Positions 25,032 through 34,385 of a DNA stretch of 64,000 bases are shown here, piece by piece. The translations under genes were made by a program, and so were the position numbers. A model generated the notes under the pieces. That model did not search any database. It had not been told where the DNA came from and saw only the letters and a list, made by a program, of their open reading frames with translations. Every line of letters begins with the position of its first letter. Position 1 is the first letter of the stretch. The stretch lies in contig NZ_CP074126.1 in the NCBI RefSeq assembly GCF_018282095.1, positions 854,501 through 918,500 on the forward strand. The letters run 5' to 3'. This stretch comes from Pseudovibrio brasiliensis. GTDB taxonomy: Bacteria > Pseudomonadota > Alphaproteobacteria > Rhizobiales > Stappiaceae.

Positions 25032-26771
25032 TTACTCAGCAGGCATCATTGCTGCACCTTTTGCGCTGCGTGTGTTACCGCGCTTCTCTCGGAATGTATC
25101 AGCGCTTGTCTTAGCAAGCATTATAACCGGGATGATCCCCACGAGCACGATACAAAGCGCAGGCAAAGCAGCGTCCTCAAAGGCCTCACGAGAGGCAGCA
25201 TTGTAAACTGTGGTCGCTAACGTCTCGAAGTTAAACGGGCGCAGCAGTAACGTCGCAGGAAGCTCCTTCATGCATTCCACGAAGGAGAGCAGTGTGGCTG
25301 ACAAGATCACAGGCTTCATCAATGGCATATGTACACGGCCCAAGGTTCCCCAGGCGGTTTGTCCCAAGCTACGAGAGGCCATGTCATAGTGCGGTGTAAT
25401 CTTGCCGAAACCACCATCAATCTGACCGTAAGACATCGCTAGAAAACGCACAACATAGGCATAGATGAGTGCAGTACCTGAACCGATGAGCAGGAGGCCT
25501 GTACCAAAACCAAACAGGGCTTCTACACCCTCTGAGATCATGTTGTCGAGTGCGGCAACGGGGAATAGAATACCTACCGCCAAAATGGTTCCCGGTACAG
25601 CATAGCCGATGGAAGCAATGCGGCCCAATGTGGTGGTCACTTTACTTGGGAACAGGCGACGGCGATAAGCAAGGGTCAGGCTGATGCCGATAGAAACAGC
25701 GGCAGCCACAGCAGCGAGCCAGAGCGTGTTGCCTGCTGCGGCCCAAAGGGCTGGCTCAAACAGATCTTCTACACGCCGGCTTGCTCGGCTCAGGAGCAGC
25801 AGTGCAGGGAACACAAAGCCCAGCACAATCGGCAGCGCACAGACAACGACAGCAACCCAGCCACGCCAGCCTTTCATCTCATAGCTTGGCAGAGCGCGAT
25901 ATGTACCCGTTGTCTGATGAAAACGCTGCTTACGACGACCATAGTATTCGATGAACATCAGTGCCAGAACGAATACCAGCATGATAGTCGCGATCTGGGC
26001 AGCACCGGTCAGGTTAGAGCGGTTCAGCCAGGTATCGTAGACAGAAAACGTGAGCGTCTGAACACCGAAGAAGGAAACTGCTCCAATGTCGTTTAGGCAT
26101 TCCATCAATGCCAAGGTCACACCAACCACGATAGCAGGGCGCGCCAAAGGCAGTGCAACCTTCCAGAACAGGCGCATTGGGCCAGCACCGAGCGTGCGGG
26201 AAACATCAAGAGCACAAGCTGACTGGATTAGGAAGGACGCGCGTGCACTGAGGTAAACATAAGGATAGAGAACAAACCCCATCACGAACATGGCGCCGCC
26301 AAGAGAACGGATCTCTGGGAACCAGTAGTCACGTGAGGTTTTGAAACCGAAGATATTGCGGATCAGGCCTTGAACTGGACCTGTGTAATCCAGCAGTTCC
26401 ACGTAAGAGAACGCGATAATGTAGGTTGGAACAGCGAATGGCAGCAGCAGTGCCAGATCAAACCAGCGCCGCCCAGGAAAGCGGCACATGGTAACAAGCC
26501 AGGCCGTGCTGACACCAACCACGAAAACGATAATGCCAACGCCAACCATCAACTGAAACGTGGTGGAGATAGAGCGCGGCAGAATGGTTGAAATGAGGTG
26601 CGGCCATAGATTGCCCGAAGACCCCATAGCCATAATAACAATTGCGAAAACCGGCATCACGACGAGGCCGGTTAAAAAGTAGGTACCAAACGCAAGTAGC
26701 CGCTCCCCTCGAGAAGAGGGGGCGGCAGTTCTGTATTGTGGCGATCCACTATGTCCGTGTCTGGATGTCAT
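25032..26771 (-). CDS. fbpB: Fe(3+) ABC transporter permease, two-domain FbpB-like
   Basis: The 579-residue protein is a fused pair of six-helix permease domains, as in FbpB/SfuB ferric iron importers. Two EAA-type loops are visible: VSRTLGAGPMRLFWKVALPLARP (about residue 200) and ASRSLGQTAWGTLGRVHMPLMKP (about residue 470). The N-terminal cytoplasmic tail is about 30 residues. It lies 33 bases after the binding protein gene on the same strand. The ATP-binding subunit that must drive it is not encoded next to it; the gene is followed directly by a terminator. Confidence 0.88.
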   Translation of the reverse strand: MTSRHGHSGSPQYRTAAPSSRGERLLAFGTYFLTGLVVMPVFAIVIMAMGSSGNLWPHLISTILPRSISTTFQLMVGVGIIVFVVGVSTAWLVTMCRFPGRRWFDLALLLPFAVPTYIIAFSYVELLDYTGPVQGLIRNIFGFKTSRDYWFPEIRSLGGAMFVMGFVLYPYVYLSARASFLIQSACALDVSRTLGAGPMRLFWKVALPLARPAIVVGVTLALMECLNDIGAVSFFGVQTLTFSVYDTWLNRSNLTGAAQIATIMLVFVLALMFIEYYGRRKQRFHQTTGTYRALPSYEMKGWRGWVAVVVCALPIVLGFVFPALLLLSRASRRVEDLFEPALWAAAGNTLWLAAVAAAVSIGISLTLAYRRRLFPSKVTTTLGRIASIGYAVPGTILAVGILFPVAALDNMISEGVEALFGFGTGLLLIGSGTALIYAYVVRFLAMSYGQIDGGFGKITPHYDMASRSLGQTAWGTLGRVHMPLMKPVILSATLLSFVECMKELPATLLLRPFNFETLATTVYNAASREAFEDAALPALCIVLVGIIPVIMLAKTSADTFREKRGNTRSAKGAAMMPAE

Positions 26772-26804
26772 GGAATGGCTTCAACTCAATTTACCTATTG
26801 GAAC

Positions 26805-27854
26805 TTAGCTGGATGGGCCGTTGTCGAAACCAACCACATCAACTAGTTCACTTGCTTTCGCACGTTTTGCTGCAATCTCGTTCAGAGAGACTGGATCAGC
26901 TTTGAAGGTACCCCAAGAGGCAACCAGTTCAGATGGCTCAACACCTGGCTTAACTGGGTACTCGAAGTTCTGCGCTGCGTAGATAGCCTGAGCATCGCCA
27001 GAAGCAAGGAATTCCATCAGCTTCACTGCGTTGTCTTTGTTCGGTGCATGCTTTGCCAGAACCATACCGGAGATGTTCACGTGAGTGCCGCGATCAGCTG
27101 AGTTCGGGAACAGGATGCGTACGGAATCCGCCCAATCCTTCTGCTCAGGATCTTTCTCGTTGGTCTGCATTTTACCCATGTAGTAGGTATTGCCCAAGGA
27201 GATGTCACATTCGCCAGCAAAGATGGACTTAACCTGTGCGCGGTCGTTGCCGGTTGGCTTGCGTGCAAGGTTGTCGCGTACTGCTTCCAGCCACTTCTGT
27301 GCTTCAGCGTCGCCTTTGTGTGCAACCATGGAAGCAAACAGACCGATGGAGTAAACGTGCTGGCCAGAGCGTGTGCAGATGCGGCCCTTCCATTTAGGGT
27401 CAGCAAGCTCTTCATAAGTGATGCTGTCCTGAGCAACGCGATCTTTGGATGCGTAGATAACACGTGCGCGGGTGGTCAGACCGAACCAGTGGCCTTCCGC
27501 GTCACGCAGGTTTGCAGGAATGTTGCCGTTGATAGCATCGTTTTCAACGGCCTGAGTAACGCCAAGATCTTTTGCGCCTTGCAGACGTCCGATGTCTACG
27601 GAAAGAAGGATGTCAGCTGGAGAGTTCTTGCCTTCAGCTTTCATGCGCTCGCCAAGGCCTTTCTTAGCGAAAACGACGTTGGTTTTAACACCGGTTTTCT
27701 CAGTAAACGCATCGAGAAGCGGTTTGATCAGTTCTGGCTGGCGGTAAGAGTAAATGTTCACTTCACCTTCTGCGTGCGCAGAAGCAACAAGGCCAGTTGT
27801 GCCAAGTGCGAAGCCAGCTACTGACAGCCCAATTCCCTTAAGCAACGTCTTCAT
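26805..27854 (-). CDS. fbpA: Fe(3+) periplasmic binding protein, FbpA-like
   Basis: The 349-residue protein captures ferric iron in the periplasm. A signal peptide (MKTLLKGIGLSVAGFALG, cleavage after AHA) precedes EVNIYSYRQPELIKPLL, typical of FbpA/IdiA proteins. The tandem tyrosines in LGNTYYMGKM match the family's iron-ligating pair. I start at ATG 27854, seven bases after AGGAG; the in-frame extension to 27959 would bury the signal peptide. An ICE/Irr-like box lies about 110 bases upstream, suggesting iron control. The permease gene follows, but no ATPase gene. Confidence 0.9.
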   Translation of the reverse strand: MKTLLKGIGLSVAGFALGTTGLVASAHAEGEVNIYSYRQPELIKPLLDAFTEKTGVKTNVVFAKKGLGERMKAEGKNSPADILLSVDIGRLQGAKDLGVTQAVENDAINGNIPANLRDAEGHWFGLTTRARVIYASKDRVAQDSITYEELADPKWKGRICTRSGQHVYSIGLFASMVAHKGDAEAQKWLEAVRDNLARKPTGNDRAQVKSIFAGECDISLGNTYYMGKMQTNEKDPEQKDWADSVRILFPNSADRGTHVNISGMVLAKHAPNKDNAVKLMEFLASGDAQAIYAAQNFEYPVKPGVEPSELVASWGTFKADPVSLNEIAAKRAKASELVDVVGFDNGPSS

Positions 27855-28159
27855 CGATAGTCTCCTGAGTGATCGAATATGCGTCTGCAAACGCTTGTCA
27901 TTTGCCGTTATATCGGAAAGTTGACTTTTGCTGTCAACTAATAAACTACGTGAAAACAAAGAGATAGAACTATTCTAAACTATGAAATTCAGCTTTTTTG
28001 CTGCTATCTGTCTGCAATTGCGAATGATTTTCAATTGCGGCTTACGTATACGCAGTCAAAAAGTTTACTGAAAAACTCAGAGTTGTTGAAAACAAGTGAG
28101 CCGGAAAGAGGAAAAGTACACGCTTGCACTATGTCTAACGAACGGAAATGATTCCAATT
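27855..28159. other. Promoter region of the iron uptake genes
   Basis: About 305 bases between fbpA and the stop of the dehydratase gene on the same strand. It contains the ICE-like element at 27963-27979 and AT-rich segments further upstream. No gene seen. Confidence 0.55.
27963..27979. promoter_or_regulatory. ICE/Irr-like iron-control element upstream of fbpA
   Basis: GATAGAA-CTA-TTCTAAA matches the alphaproteobacterial Irr-binding ICE pattern TTTAGAA-N3-TTCTAAA in 12 of 14 half-site positions, with one half perfect. It lies about 110 bases upstream of fbpA, a gene family expected to answer to iron. Known: Irr senses heme/iron status. Inference: this site controls fbpAB. Confidence 0.5.
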
Positions 28160-29128
28160 TTACGGAATAGGCGTGTCGCCCTGAAGCACCTTGGCCATCC
28201 AGATGCGGTTCATGTTTTGCCCGCATAAAATAAAAGAGGCTTTCTTACCTTGCAGGTTGCCTCGTTCTTTTGAAAGGCCAGCAAGACCTGCAGCAGCGGC
28301 CCCTTCACTGGCATTGTGTGTAGTGCGGTAGAGCAACCGGATAGCTTCTGCGATCTCGTCTTCACTCACACGTATGATGCGCTCCGCACCGGATCGGATT
28401 AATGCAAATGCTTCTCGGGCTGGGCCCCGTACGCTGATGCCTTCAGCGAAAGTGTTGGCCGAGGAGGTCAACGTGTACTCACCAGCTTCCATGGATCGGG
28501 CGCATCCATCTGCTTTCTCTGCAACCACACCAATGATCTTTGTATTCAATCCGAAGAGGTCGCGAACAGAAATCAAGCCGCAGATGCCTGTACCCAAACC
28601 AACGGGAACATAGATGGCATCAAGGTCCTTGATCGCGCGGAAGATCTCCAAAGCGTAAGTGGCCGCACCCAAAACGAGATCATAATCAAATCCGGGAGAA
28701 AGCACCTGCTTGGAATCCTCAGCCATCTGGCAGGCGAAGTCGTGAGCCTCTTCAAAATCCTTCCCATGCTCAATAAGGAATGCGCCGTAGCTTTGTATAG
28801 CTCCAGTCGTTTCTTTAGAGGTGCCTTGGGGAACAACAATCGCAGCGCGTTGATGCAACACCCGAGCGGCCCAGGCCATACCTAAGCCGAAGTTTCCGCG
28901 TGTTGCGGCGACAAAACTGGTTGAGCTGATATGACGTTGAGACTGGCGCAGAAGATAGAGCAGGGCACAGCGAGCTTTGAAAGAGCCCGTAGGCGCATGG
29001 TTTTCATGCTTGATGAAAACCTCACACCCCAGTGCGTCATTCAGCAAGGGCCAGCTGTAAAGCGCTGTTGGCACCATGTAGCGCCGCAGTTCCTGCGAAG
29101 CGTCTTCCAAAGCGGCCAGTGTGAGCAT
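28160..29128 (-). CDS. PLP-dependent threonine dehydratase-like enzyme, EutB-like
   Basis: The 322-residue enzyme has the fold-type II PLP signature TGSFKARCALL (K50-region lysine forms the Schiff base), a substrate loop ATRGNFGLGMAWAA and a phosphate-binding VGLGTGICGL. The ordinary serine/threonine dehydratase reads SAGNHxQG and GGGGLxxG at these points, so the TRGN and GxGTGICG variants place it nearer hydroxyectoine-degradation EutB-type dehydratases. No ectoine genes lie nearby, so the substrate is uncertain: threonine, serine, hydroxyectoine or a related hydroxyamino acid. The gene starts 39 bases after the histidine kinase stop on the same strand; the two may be cotranscribed. Confidence 0.75.
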   Translation of the reverse strand: MLTLAALEDASQELRRYMVPTALYSWPLLNDALGCEVFIKHENHAPTGSFKARCALLYLLRQSQRHISSTSFVAATRGNFGLGMAWAARVLHQRAAIVVPQGTSKETTGAIQSYGAFLIEHGKDFEEAHDFACQMAEDSKQVLSPGFDYDLVLGAATYALEIFRAIKDLDAIYVPVGLGTGICGLISVRDLFGLNTKIIGVVAEKADGCARSMEAGEYTLTSSANTFAEGISVRGPAREAFALIRSGAERIIRVSEDEIAEAIRLLYRTTHNASEGAAAAGLAGLSKERGNLQGKKASFILCGQNMNRIWMAKVLQGDTPIP

Positions 29129-29167
29129 GCGGATCTCCTGCGATGGTCAAACCACCACAGGAGCGTG

Positions 29168-32100
29168 TTATTCGGCGAGAACTCGCTGAGGTGGGAAGGT
29201 GACTTCTGCCAGCGTACCTTCATCCTCTTCAGAATTTATTGAAAACGAAGCACGGTTCGCTTCCACAAGGGCCTTGGTTAATGGAAGACCAAGACCAGAC
29301 CCTTCTGTTGAGGCAGAGGCGTTGAGACGACGGAACGGCTGAAGCGCTGCTTCAAGATCAGCCTTCGACATGCCATGACCCGTATCGCGGACCCGTAAAT
29401 GAACTTCCCCATTAGGATCAAGCACAAGCGAGACAATCACCTGACCACCGGAACGGTTAAACTTGATGGCATTGGAAAGCAGATTCAGTGTGATCTGACG
29501 AAGCGTCTTTGGATCAGCAACAATCTTCGGCACGGACAGCGGCGTGCTTGCACGAATGATGACCCGCTGCTCATTGGCCTGAGGCTGCAACAAAGCAACG
29601 CACTCATTGATGATATCTGCCGTTGAAACGGCTTCAAACGCCAGATCCATCTTACCGGCTTCAATCTTGGCAAGATCAAGCAGATCATTGATGAGTGTTA
29701 GCATATGAGAGCACGAGCGATGGATATCGCGGGCGTACTCTTTGTAACGGACGTTGCCCAACTCACCGAAACGCTCTTCCTGCATCACCTCAGAGAATCC
29801 GATCACCGCATTCAGTGGCGTCCGGATCTCGTGGCTGATCTTGGTCAGGTACTCGGATTTATGTGTGTTGGCTTTCTCAGCTTTGTACCGCGCACTCACC
29901 AACTCTTCTTCAGCTCGTTTGAACTGTGTGATGTCGCGTAAAACAGCACAGAACAGTTGCTCATTAGCACTGCTGATGCGCCCCATGCTTAGGAAGGTTG
30001 GGAAGATATCGCCATCCAGTGTCTGGCAAATCACTTCACGACCATCATTGAGCACACTGGAAACGCCGTTCGCAACCAGACCATCCAGATAATCGAGCGC
30101 AGCTATGTGGCTTTCATCTGCGAGGAAGGTCGTAAATGAGGCACCAAGAAGATCGTCTTCGCTGGCATTGAACAAGGCCTCAGCTGAATGGTTCGCGCTG
30201 CGGATGATGCCGCGTTGATCCATCACGAGCACGCCGTCGGTTGCTGTAGCCAGCACAGACTCCAACTCTTCAATCCGCGTATGCAGATGTTCCACTTGAG
30301 AACTGGAGGTCGCTGGAGTTGAAGTATGTGACGCAGAAGCAGAAGTGCTTACTGCAGCCTCATTCTGGATCTTCTCGACCACTGAGATCATCAGAGCCTG
30401 AGCACCATTCCACGGAACCGCGTGCATACGCGCGTCAACAGAAAGCACACCGCCTTCCGCAAGTCGTACATGAACAATCCGGTCCACAGTTTGAGGGCTT
30501 GGAGTAGGGCATTCTTCCGGCTCAGCGAAGATCGCTTCCAGACCGCCTGCCTCATTCAATGCTTCGAACCGCTCATACCCGAGCAGTTCAAGCAAGGTGT
30601 CATTGGCGTAAACAACATCTCGGTCACGAACAACAGCAACACCGATAGGCAAGCGATCCAACAAACGCGGATCAATCGGCGCAACGATTGGCTTGTCTGG
30701 AATGCGCCCTGTCTTTTCACGTGCGCGCTCAGCTGCTTCCTCAATATCCGGCGGGACACGAGGCAGGACCACATGGGTCACGTTGTCTTGCTTAGGTTCA
30801 GTCTCCACAGCGTCTTCGCGTGGAGTAGACTCTGCTGGCAGTGGAATGATGTTGTCCGGAGTTTTAGTGGCCTCTTCGGAAGCTTCATGTTCAACAACAT
30901 CGGTTTCTGCAACAGCAACGGCTGCAGCTTCCTCTGGGGTTGCCGAAATTTCTTCAACGGCTTCCGCTGGAGCAACAGCAACCTTCGCAGCTTGCTCTTC
31001 TTTCTTTTCTGCTCCAAGCGCACGGGCAATCTTGTCGAATGCGTCCTGCTCAGGCTTAGAAAGACCAGTGTTTTCGCGGGCAACGGGATGCTTGTCGACC
31101 AAGCGCACAATGCTGTTGGTCAGCTCTGCAAGGCTGCGCGGGCCAGCTTTGGTTCGCTTTTGAGGTGCGTCAGGCAGATTAGCAATGGCGCGCTCAAAAT
31201 CATCCTTGCTGGTTGGCTCAGGAATGGTCGGCGCAGCGCTAACACTCTCAACGGCTTCCGCTGCCACGGCTTCAGGCTCTGTCAGATCCTCTTCAAAAGC
31301 CTGCAGATCTGTCTCAGCTGTTGCGTGTTCGGCAAGTCCAGGAGCCGGGGCGTCAGCATCTGCCATTGCTGGCTCAGACAGCTCTTCCATCTGAGGCTCA
31401 GCTTCAGCCGGAACGATAATCTCTAAAGGATCGGTTGGATCGCGAAGGACGTCTGCATCTGTCAGCTGCAAAAAGCCTTCGTTCTCTTCAACCTCAAGCT
31501 CTTCTTCTTCCTGAAGGAAATGCAGGCCTTCCTCATGAGAAGGCTCTTCCTCAACCGTTGGTAGGTCGGCTTCTGGCTCACTTTCAGCTTCGGGCTCTGC
31601 AACCGTCTCAATAACAACTGCTGCCTCTGCCGTTACTTCTTCAGAGATCTCATGCTCTGATTGCTCTTCAGCAAGCTCCGATGCGGCTTTATCCTCCGTG
31701 TCCTCATCTTCTTCCTCGTTGAAGTCGATGATTAACTCAGGAATATCTGGCTCGCTCTGAAGAAAACCAGGGGCGGTGACACCATCATCCAGCAGCTCAT
31801 CAACGATCTCAGGCGCCAGATGTGACTCTGTTTCGGAAAGCGCTTCAATGGGTACCACTTCATCCTGAACAAAGCGCTCAGGTTGATCATGTTCAAGCGT
31901 AAGTGCCAAATCCGGCGCTACAACTGCTTCTGGTTCAGCAGGAGCTGCGTCGGAAGGGGCAATCGTATCATCGCTCTCTTCATTCAGCACCGCGCGCAGT
32001 TTGGCAAGGACTGCAAGCGGATCAACAATCTCTTCGGCTTTCTTGGCATCAACACTGCGGATTACCCCAAAACCACGCAGTCCGTCATACTCACCGCTCT

Positions 32101-32401
32101 TTGTCTCTACCGGTTGAGCGGAGAGATCCAATGGAACAACTTTATTTGAGTTACAAGCAGGCCAAAGCACAGTCGCGCCGGTAATCGCGCGTTGCTTTTT
32201 GATAGCCTTGGAAATCGCAGGCACCTTGCCCATTTTCAGTTTTTTTCGGACAGCATCAAACGGCAAGCCGATCAGCGCGGCATCCTGTGGGCCCAAAAGC
32301 TCGGCGAACTCCTTCGAGAAGCTGCGAAAGCAACCGTTTCGGTCCAGCTCCCAGGTGAAGCGGATCGGCCGTTGTCGGCGTTTAAAGACAAAGTCAGCCA
32401 C
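29168..32401 (-). CDS. Cytoplasmic multi-PAS sensor histidine kinase, PdhS-like
   Basis: The 1077-residue protein has no transmembrane segment. A PAS-like N-terminus (about residues 5-100) is followed by a long acidic, Glu/Ala/Pro-rich low-complexity region (about 130-545). Two PAS domains follow (about 575-660 and 710-825), then HisKA with H857 in ISHEIRTPLNAVIGFSEVM and a HATPase domain (NLLSNAIKFN, DTGHGM, GSGLGLPL). The kinase core matches PdhS/PleC/DivJ-type kinases that govern asymmetric division through DivK in alphaproteobacteria. There is no receiver domain. No response regulator is adjacent, as usual for this group. All catalytic boxes look intact. Confidence 0.85.
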   Translation of the reverse strand: MADFVFKRRQRPIRFTWELDRNGCFRSFSKEFAELLGPQDAALIGLPFDAVRKKLKMGKVPAISKAIKKQRAITGATVLWPACNSNKVVPLDLSAQPVETKSGEYDGLRGFGVIRSVDAKKAEEIVDPLAVLAKLRAVLNEESDDTIAPSDAAPAEPEAVVAPDLALTLEHDQPERFVQDEVVPIEALSETESHLAPEIVDELLDDGVTAPGFLQSEPDIPELIIDFNEEEDEDTEDKAASELAEEQSEHEISEEVTAEAAVVIETVAEPEAESEPEADLPTVEEEPSHEEGLHFLQEEEELEVEENEGFLQLTDADVLRDPTDPLEIIVPAEAEPQMEELSEPAMADADAPAPGLAEHATAETDLQAFEEDLTEPEAVAAEAVESVSAAPTIPEPTSKDDFERAIANLPDAPQKRTKAGPRSLAELTNSIVRLVDKHPVARENTGLSKPEQDAFDKIARALGAEKKEEQAAKVAVAPAEAVEEISATPEEAAAVAVAETDVVEHEASEEATKTPDNIIPLPAESTPREDAVETEPKQDNVTHVVLPRVPPDIEEAAERAREKTGRIPDKPIVAPIDPRLLDRLPIGVAVVRDRDVVYANDTLLELLGYERFEALNEAGGLEAIFAEPEECPTPSPQTVDRIVHVRLAEGGVLSVDARMHAVPWNGAQALMISVVEKIQNEAAVSTSASASHTSTPATSSSQVEHLHTRIEELESVLATATDGVLVMDQRGIIRSANHSAEALFNASEDDLLGASFTTFLADESHIAALDYLDGLVANGVSSVLNDGREVICQTLDGDIFPTFLSMGRISSANEQLFCAVLRDITQFKRAEEELVSARYKAEKANTHKSEYLTKISHEIRTPLNAVIGFSEVMQEERFGELGNVRYKEYARDIHRSCSHMLTLINDLLDLAKIEAGKMDLAFEAVSTADIINECVALLQPQANEQRVIIRASTPLSVPKIVADPKTLRQITLNLLSNAIKFNRSGGQVIVSLVLDPNGEVHLRVRDTGHGMSKADLEAALQPFRRLNASASTEGSGLGLPLTKALVEANRASFSINSEEDEGTLAEVTFPPQRVLAE

Positions 32402-32965
32402 GAGCTTGGTCCTTACTCTGAAGGTTTCCCAAGAAGGGGTTGGTTGAGAAACGCAATCTACTCTCTTTCACTGGCACCAAGGCACAATGCGGGCGGTGCT
32501 ATCAAATGATATCTGGTTTGAAACGGGCATGTAAGCGACTTCAGCGGTTTTGCTGTAAGCTTACTAAAGAAACCTGCCTCAATTTATCAGGGGTATATTT
32601 TCCCAATTGTAGCCCCACCCTAACTTATCTGTAAGCTTTGAAAAACCAGAGCTTGCCTTTCATGGCAACCCACCCACCGGCATTTTCAAAAGCTAAATCC
32701 TGATAAAGGCTTAGACTTTAACAAATGAAGGCTGAAGTTCGCATCTGTCAATTCCAATAGAAGCGACCTGCTCAATTATTCACCCCCCAATCCTTGTATA
32801 CTTAAGGTACCGTAAACTGCAGTGCTCGTCTAAGCTCCTATTTTCTTTCCCTATGGTTAAGTATAGCATTGCCACACCAGAGTAAACGAGTTGCAAATAG
32901 GGGAGGGAATAGGCCCTTTCTGCACGACCAACAGAACCTTAATCACGAAGGGTGGAGGCTTGAGC
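32402..32965. other. Divergent intergenic region between histidine kinase and first phasin
   Basis: About 560 bases with promoters for the minus-strand kinase and the plus-strand phasin. A short forward frame (32440-32634) looks random and Cys-rich. I see no convincing operator matching the one in front of the second phasin. Confidence 0.5.
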
Positions 32966-33352
32966 ATGGTAGATACAAAAGTTCCTTTTGAAGTTTCAGA
33001 TCAAATGCGTGAGTTTGCTGATCGAAGCATCGATCAGGCACGCAAGGCTTTTGATCACTTCATGGATGCAACCGAGAACGCGGTCAGCAGCATGGAAGAT
33101 GCCTCAAGCACAATGCAGGAGGATTCCTCCGATATGCACCGCCAGGCCCTGGCGTTTGCAGAGCAAAACGTAAACTCGGCATTCGAACTCGCACAGCGCA
33201 TGTTTCAGGTTAAAGATATGGAAGAGCTGGTGAGCCTCCAGCAAGAGTATCTGCACAAGCAGATGGAACAGACTGGTGCCCAAATGCGTGAGATGGGCGA
33301 AAAAGCCTCTCGTACAGTCAAAGAAGTTGCCAAGAAAGCCGGTGATTTTTAA
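32966..33352 (+). CDS. Phasin family protein
   Basis: The 128-residue protein is nearly all helix and highly charged, with heptad-like spacing and no hydrophobic segment, as expected of phasins that coat polyhydroxyalkanoate granules. The core segment FELAQRMFQVKDMEELVSLQ fits the phasin-2 family and is followed by QEYLHKQMEQTGAQMREMG. I choose ATG 32966 (MVDTKVPFEV), seven bases after GGTGGAGG; the upstream in-frame start is not supported. A second phasin gene follows after about 300 bases. Confidence 0.88.
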   Translation: MVDTKVPFEVSDQMREFADRSIDQARKAFDHFMDATENAVSSMEDASSTMQEDSSDMHRQALAFAEQNVNSAFELAQRMFQVKDMEELVSLQQEYLHKQMEQTGAQMREMGEKASRTVKEVAKKAGDF

Positions 33353-33648
33353 GGGCTGTTTCGGAGCTGTGTCTCCCTCTAATAAAAGCAGAGAATGAGG
33401 CGTTTCCTCGCCTCGTTCATGATGTGCTTCTAAAACCTCTCGCTGCAAAGCTGGGATTTGCACCGCCAGAATAAAAAAGTTTTCTTCTTCCAATCAGCAG
33501 CTTAAGTGAGATTGCAATTGCTGCATTGCAAAATAATGTTGCAATGCACAAAATAACTCCTATATTAATCTCAAGTTGACCTAAGGGGAGACGGTTTTCC
33601 CCCTCTCGATCCTTTGTGTTCCTCCCAAGACGATAAGGAGCAATCCCA
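33353..33648. other. Intergenic region between the two phasin genes
   Basis: Holds a ten-base-pair hairpin at 33393-33418 (GAATGAGGCG/CGCCTCGTTC) without a T-run, which may trim or stabilise the first phasin mRNA, and a TGCATTGCAA inverted repeat that is listed separately. The second phasin probably has its own promoter here. Confidence 0.55.
33522..33548. promoter_or_regulatory. Perfect inverted repeat before the second phasin, candidate PhaR site
   Basis: TGCATTGCAA and TTGCAATGCA are perfect ten-base arms around seven bases, about 100 bases upstream of the phasin start. A further TTGCAATTGC stands just upstream. PhaR, the regulator of phasin and polymer genes, is known to bind TGC-rich palindromes, so this is a likely PhaR operator; the exact consensus was not checked. 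Confidence 0.6.
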
Positions 33649-34152
33649 ATGACTACTGCAAAAGTTGATACTGCGAAATCCGAGAAAAAGGCTGAAGAGA
33701 CCGCTCAGAAAGCCACTAAGTCTGTAGAGAATGAGGTGTTTGCTATGAACAAAATGGAAGTACCTGCATTTATCCAGGAAATGACCGAAAAGAGCGTCGA
33801 TCAGGCTCGTGAAGGTTATGCAAAAGTGAAATCTGCTTCTGAAGAAGCAACCGCAATGCTCGAAGAGACCATGGAAGTGACTCGCGACAGCATTATGGAA
33901 ATCAACCTCAAGGCTGTCGATGCTGCCAAAGATAACTCCGAAGCTGCATTCTCGCACATCCGCGACATGTTTGGCGTGAAGAGCCTGTCTGAAGCTATCG
34001 AACTTCAGTCTGCTTACAATCGCAAGCAGTACGACACGGTCAGTCAGCAGGTTAAAGACATGCAGGAAACAGCAACGAAACTTGCGACCAGCATGTCTCA
34101 GCCAGCCAAAGAGGCGTTCGACAAGTCCATGAAAGAAATGAAGCTCGCATAA
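33649..34152 (+). CDS. Phasin family protein
   Basis: The 167-residue protein is helical and charged. It has an Ala/Lys/Glu-rich N-terminal extension (AKVDTAKSEKKAEETAQK) and a phasin-2 core (VDQAREGYAKVKSASEEA and later MFGVKSLSEAIELQSAYNRK). It parallels the upstream phasin in order of motifs but differs strongly in sequence and length, so the two are divergent paralogues. AAGGAG precedes the ATG at good spacing. Regulation by the adjacent TGCATTGCAA repeat is likely. Confidence 0.9.
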   Translation: MTTAKVDTAKSEKKAEETAQKATKSVENEVFAMNKMEVPAFIQEMTEKSVDQAREGYAKVKSASEEATAMLEETMEVTRDSIMEINLKAVDAAKDNSEAAFSHIRDMFGVKSLSEAIELQSAYNRKQYDTVSQQVKDMQETATKLATSMSQPAKEAFDKSMKEMKLA

Positions 34153-34385
34153 GCCCGGCTAATTTTTTTTCAAAAAAAAAATATATCCTCTCGATTGGAT
34201 TGCACAGCATTTTGCAACTCCAGCGGGAGGATTTTGTGTTTAAGCCTCTGAAAAACAGAGTGAAACCACCTAGTCGCAGTGGGTAAGTGCCAATTTTTTA
34301 TCAGTGTTGTGGACTTTTTTCATTTTGATGTTTCAAGGGACTTGCCAACCTCAAAAATTGAACCTATGTTCCGCGCCACTGGCAA

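Noticed and set aside
30422-31426. 334-codon plus-strand frame over the histidine kinase
   Set aside because: It is antisense to the repetitive acidic linker, where stop codons are rare by composition; no motif is seen.
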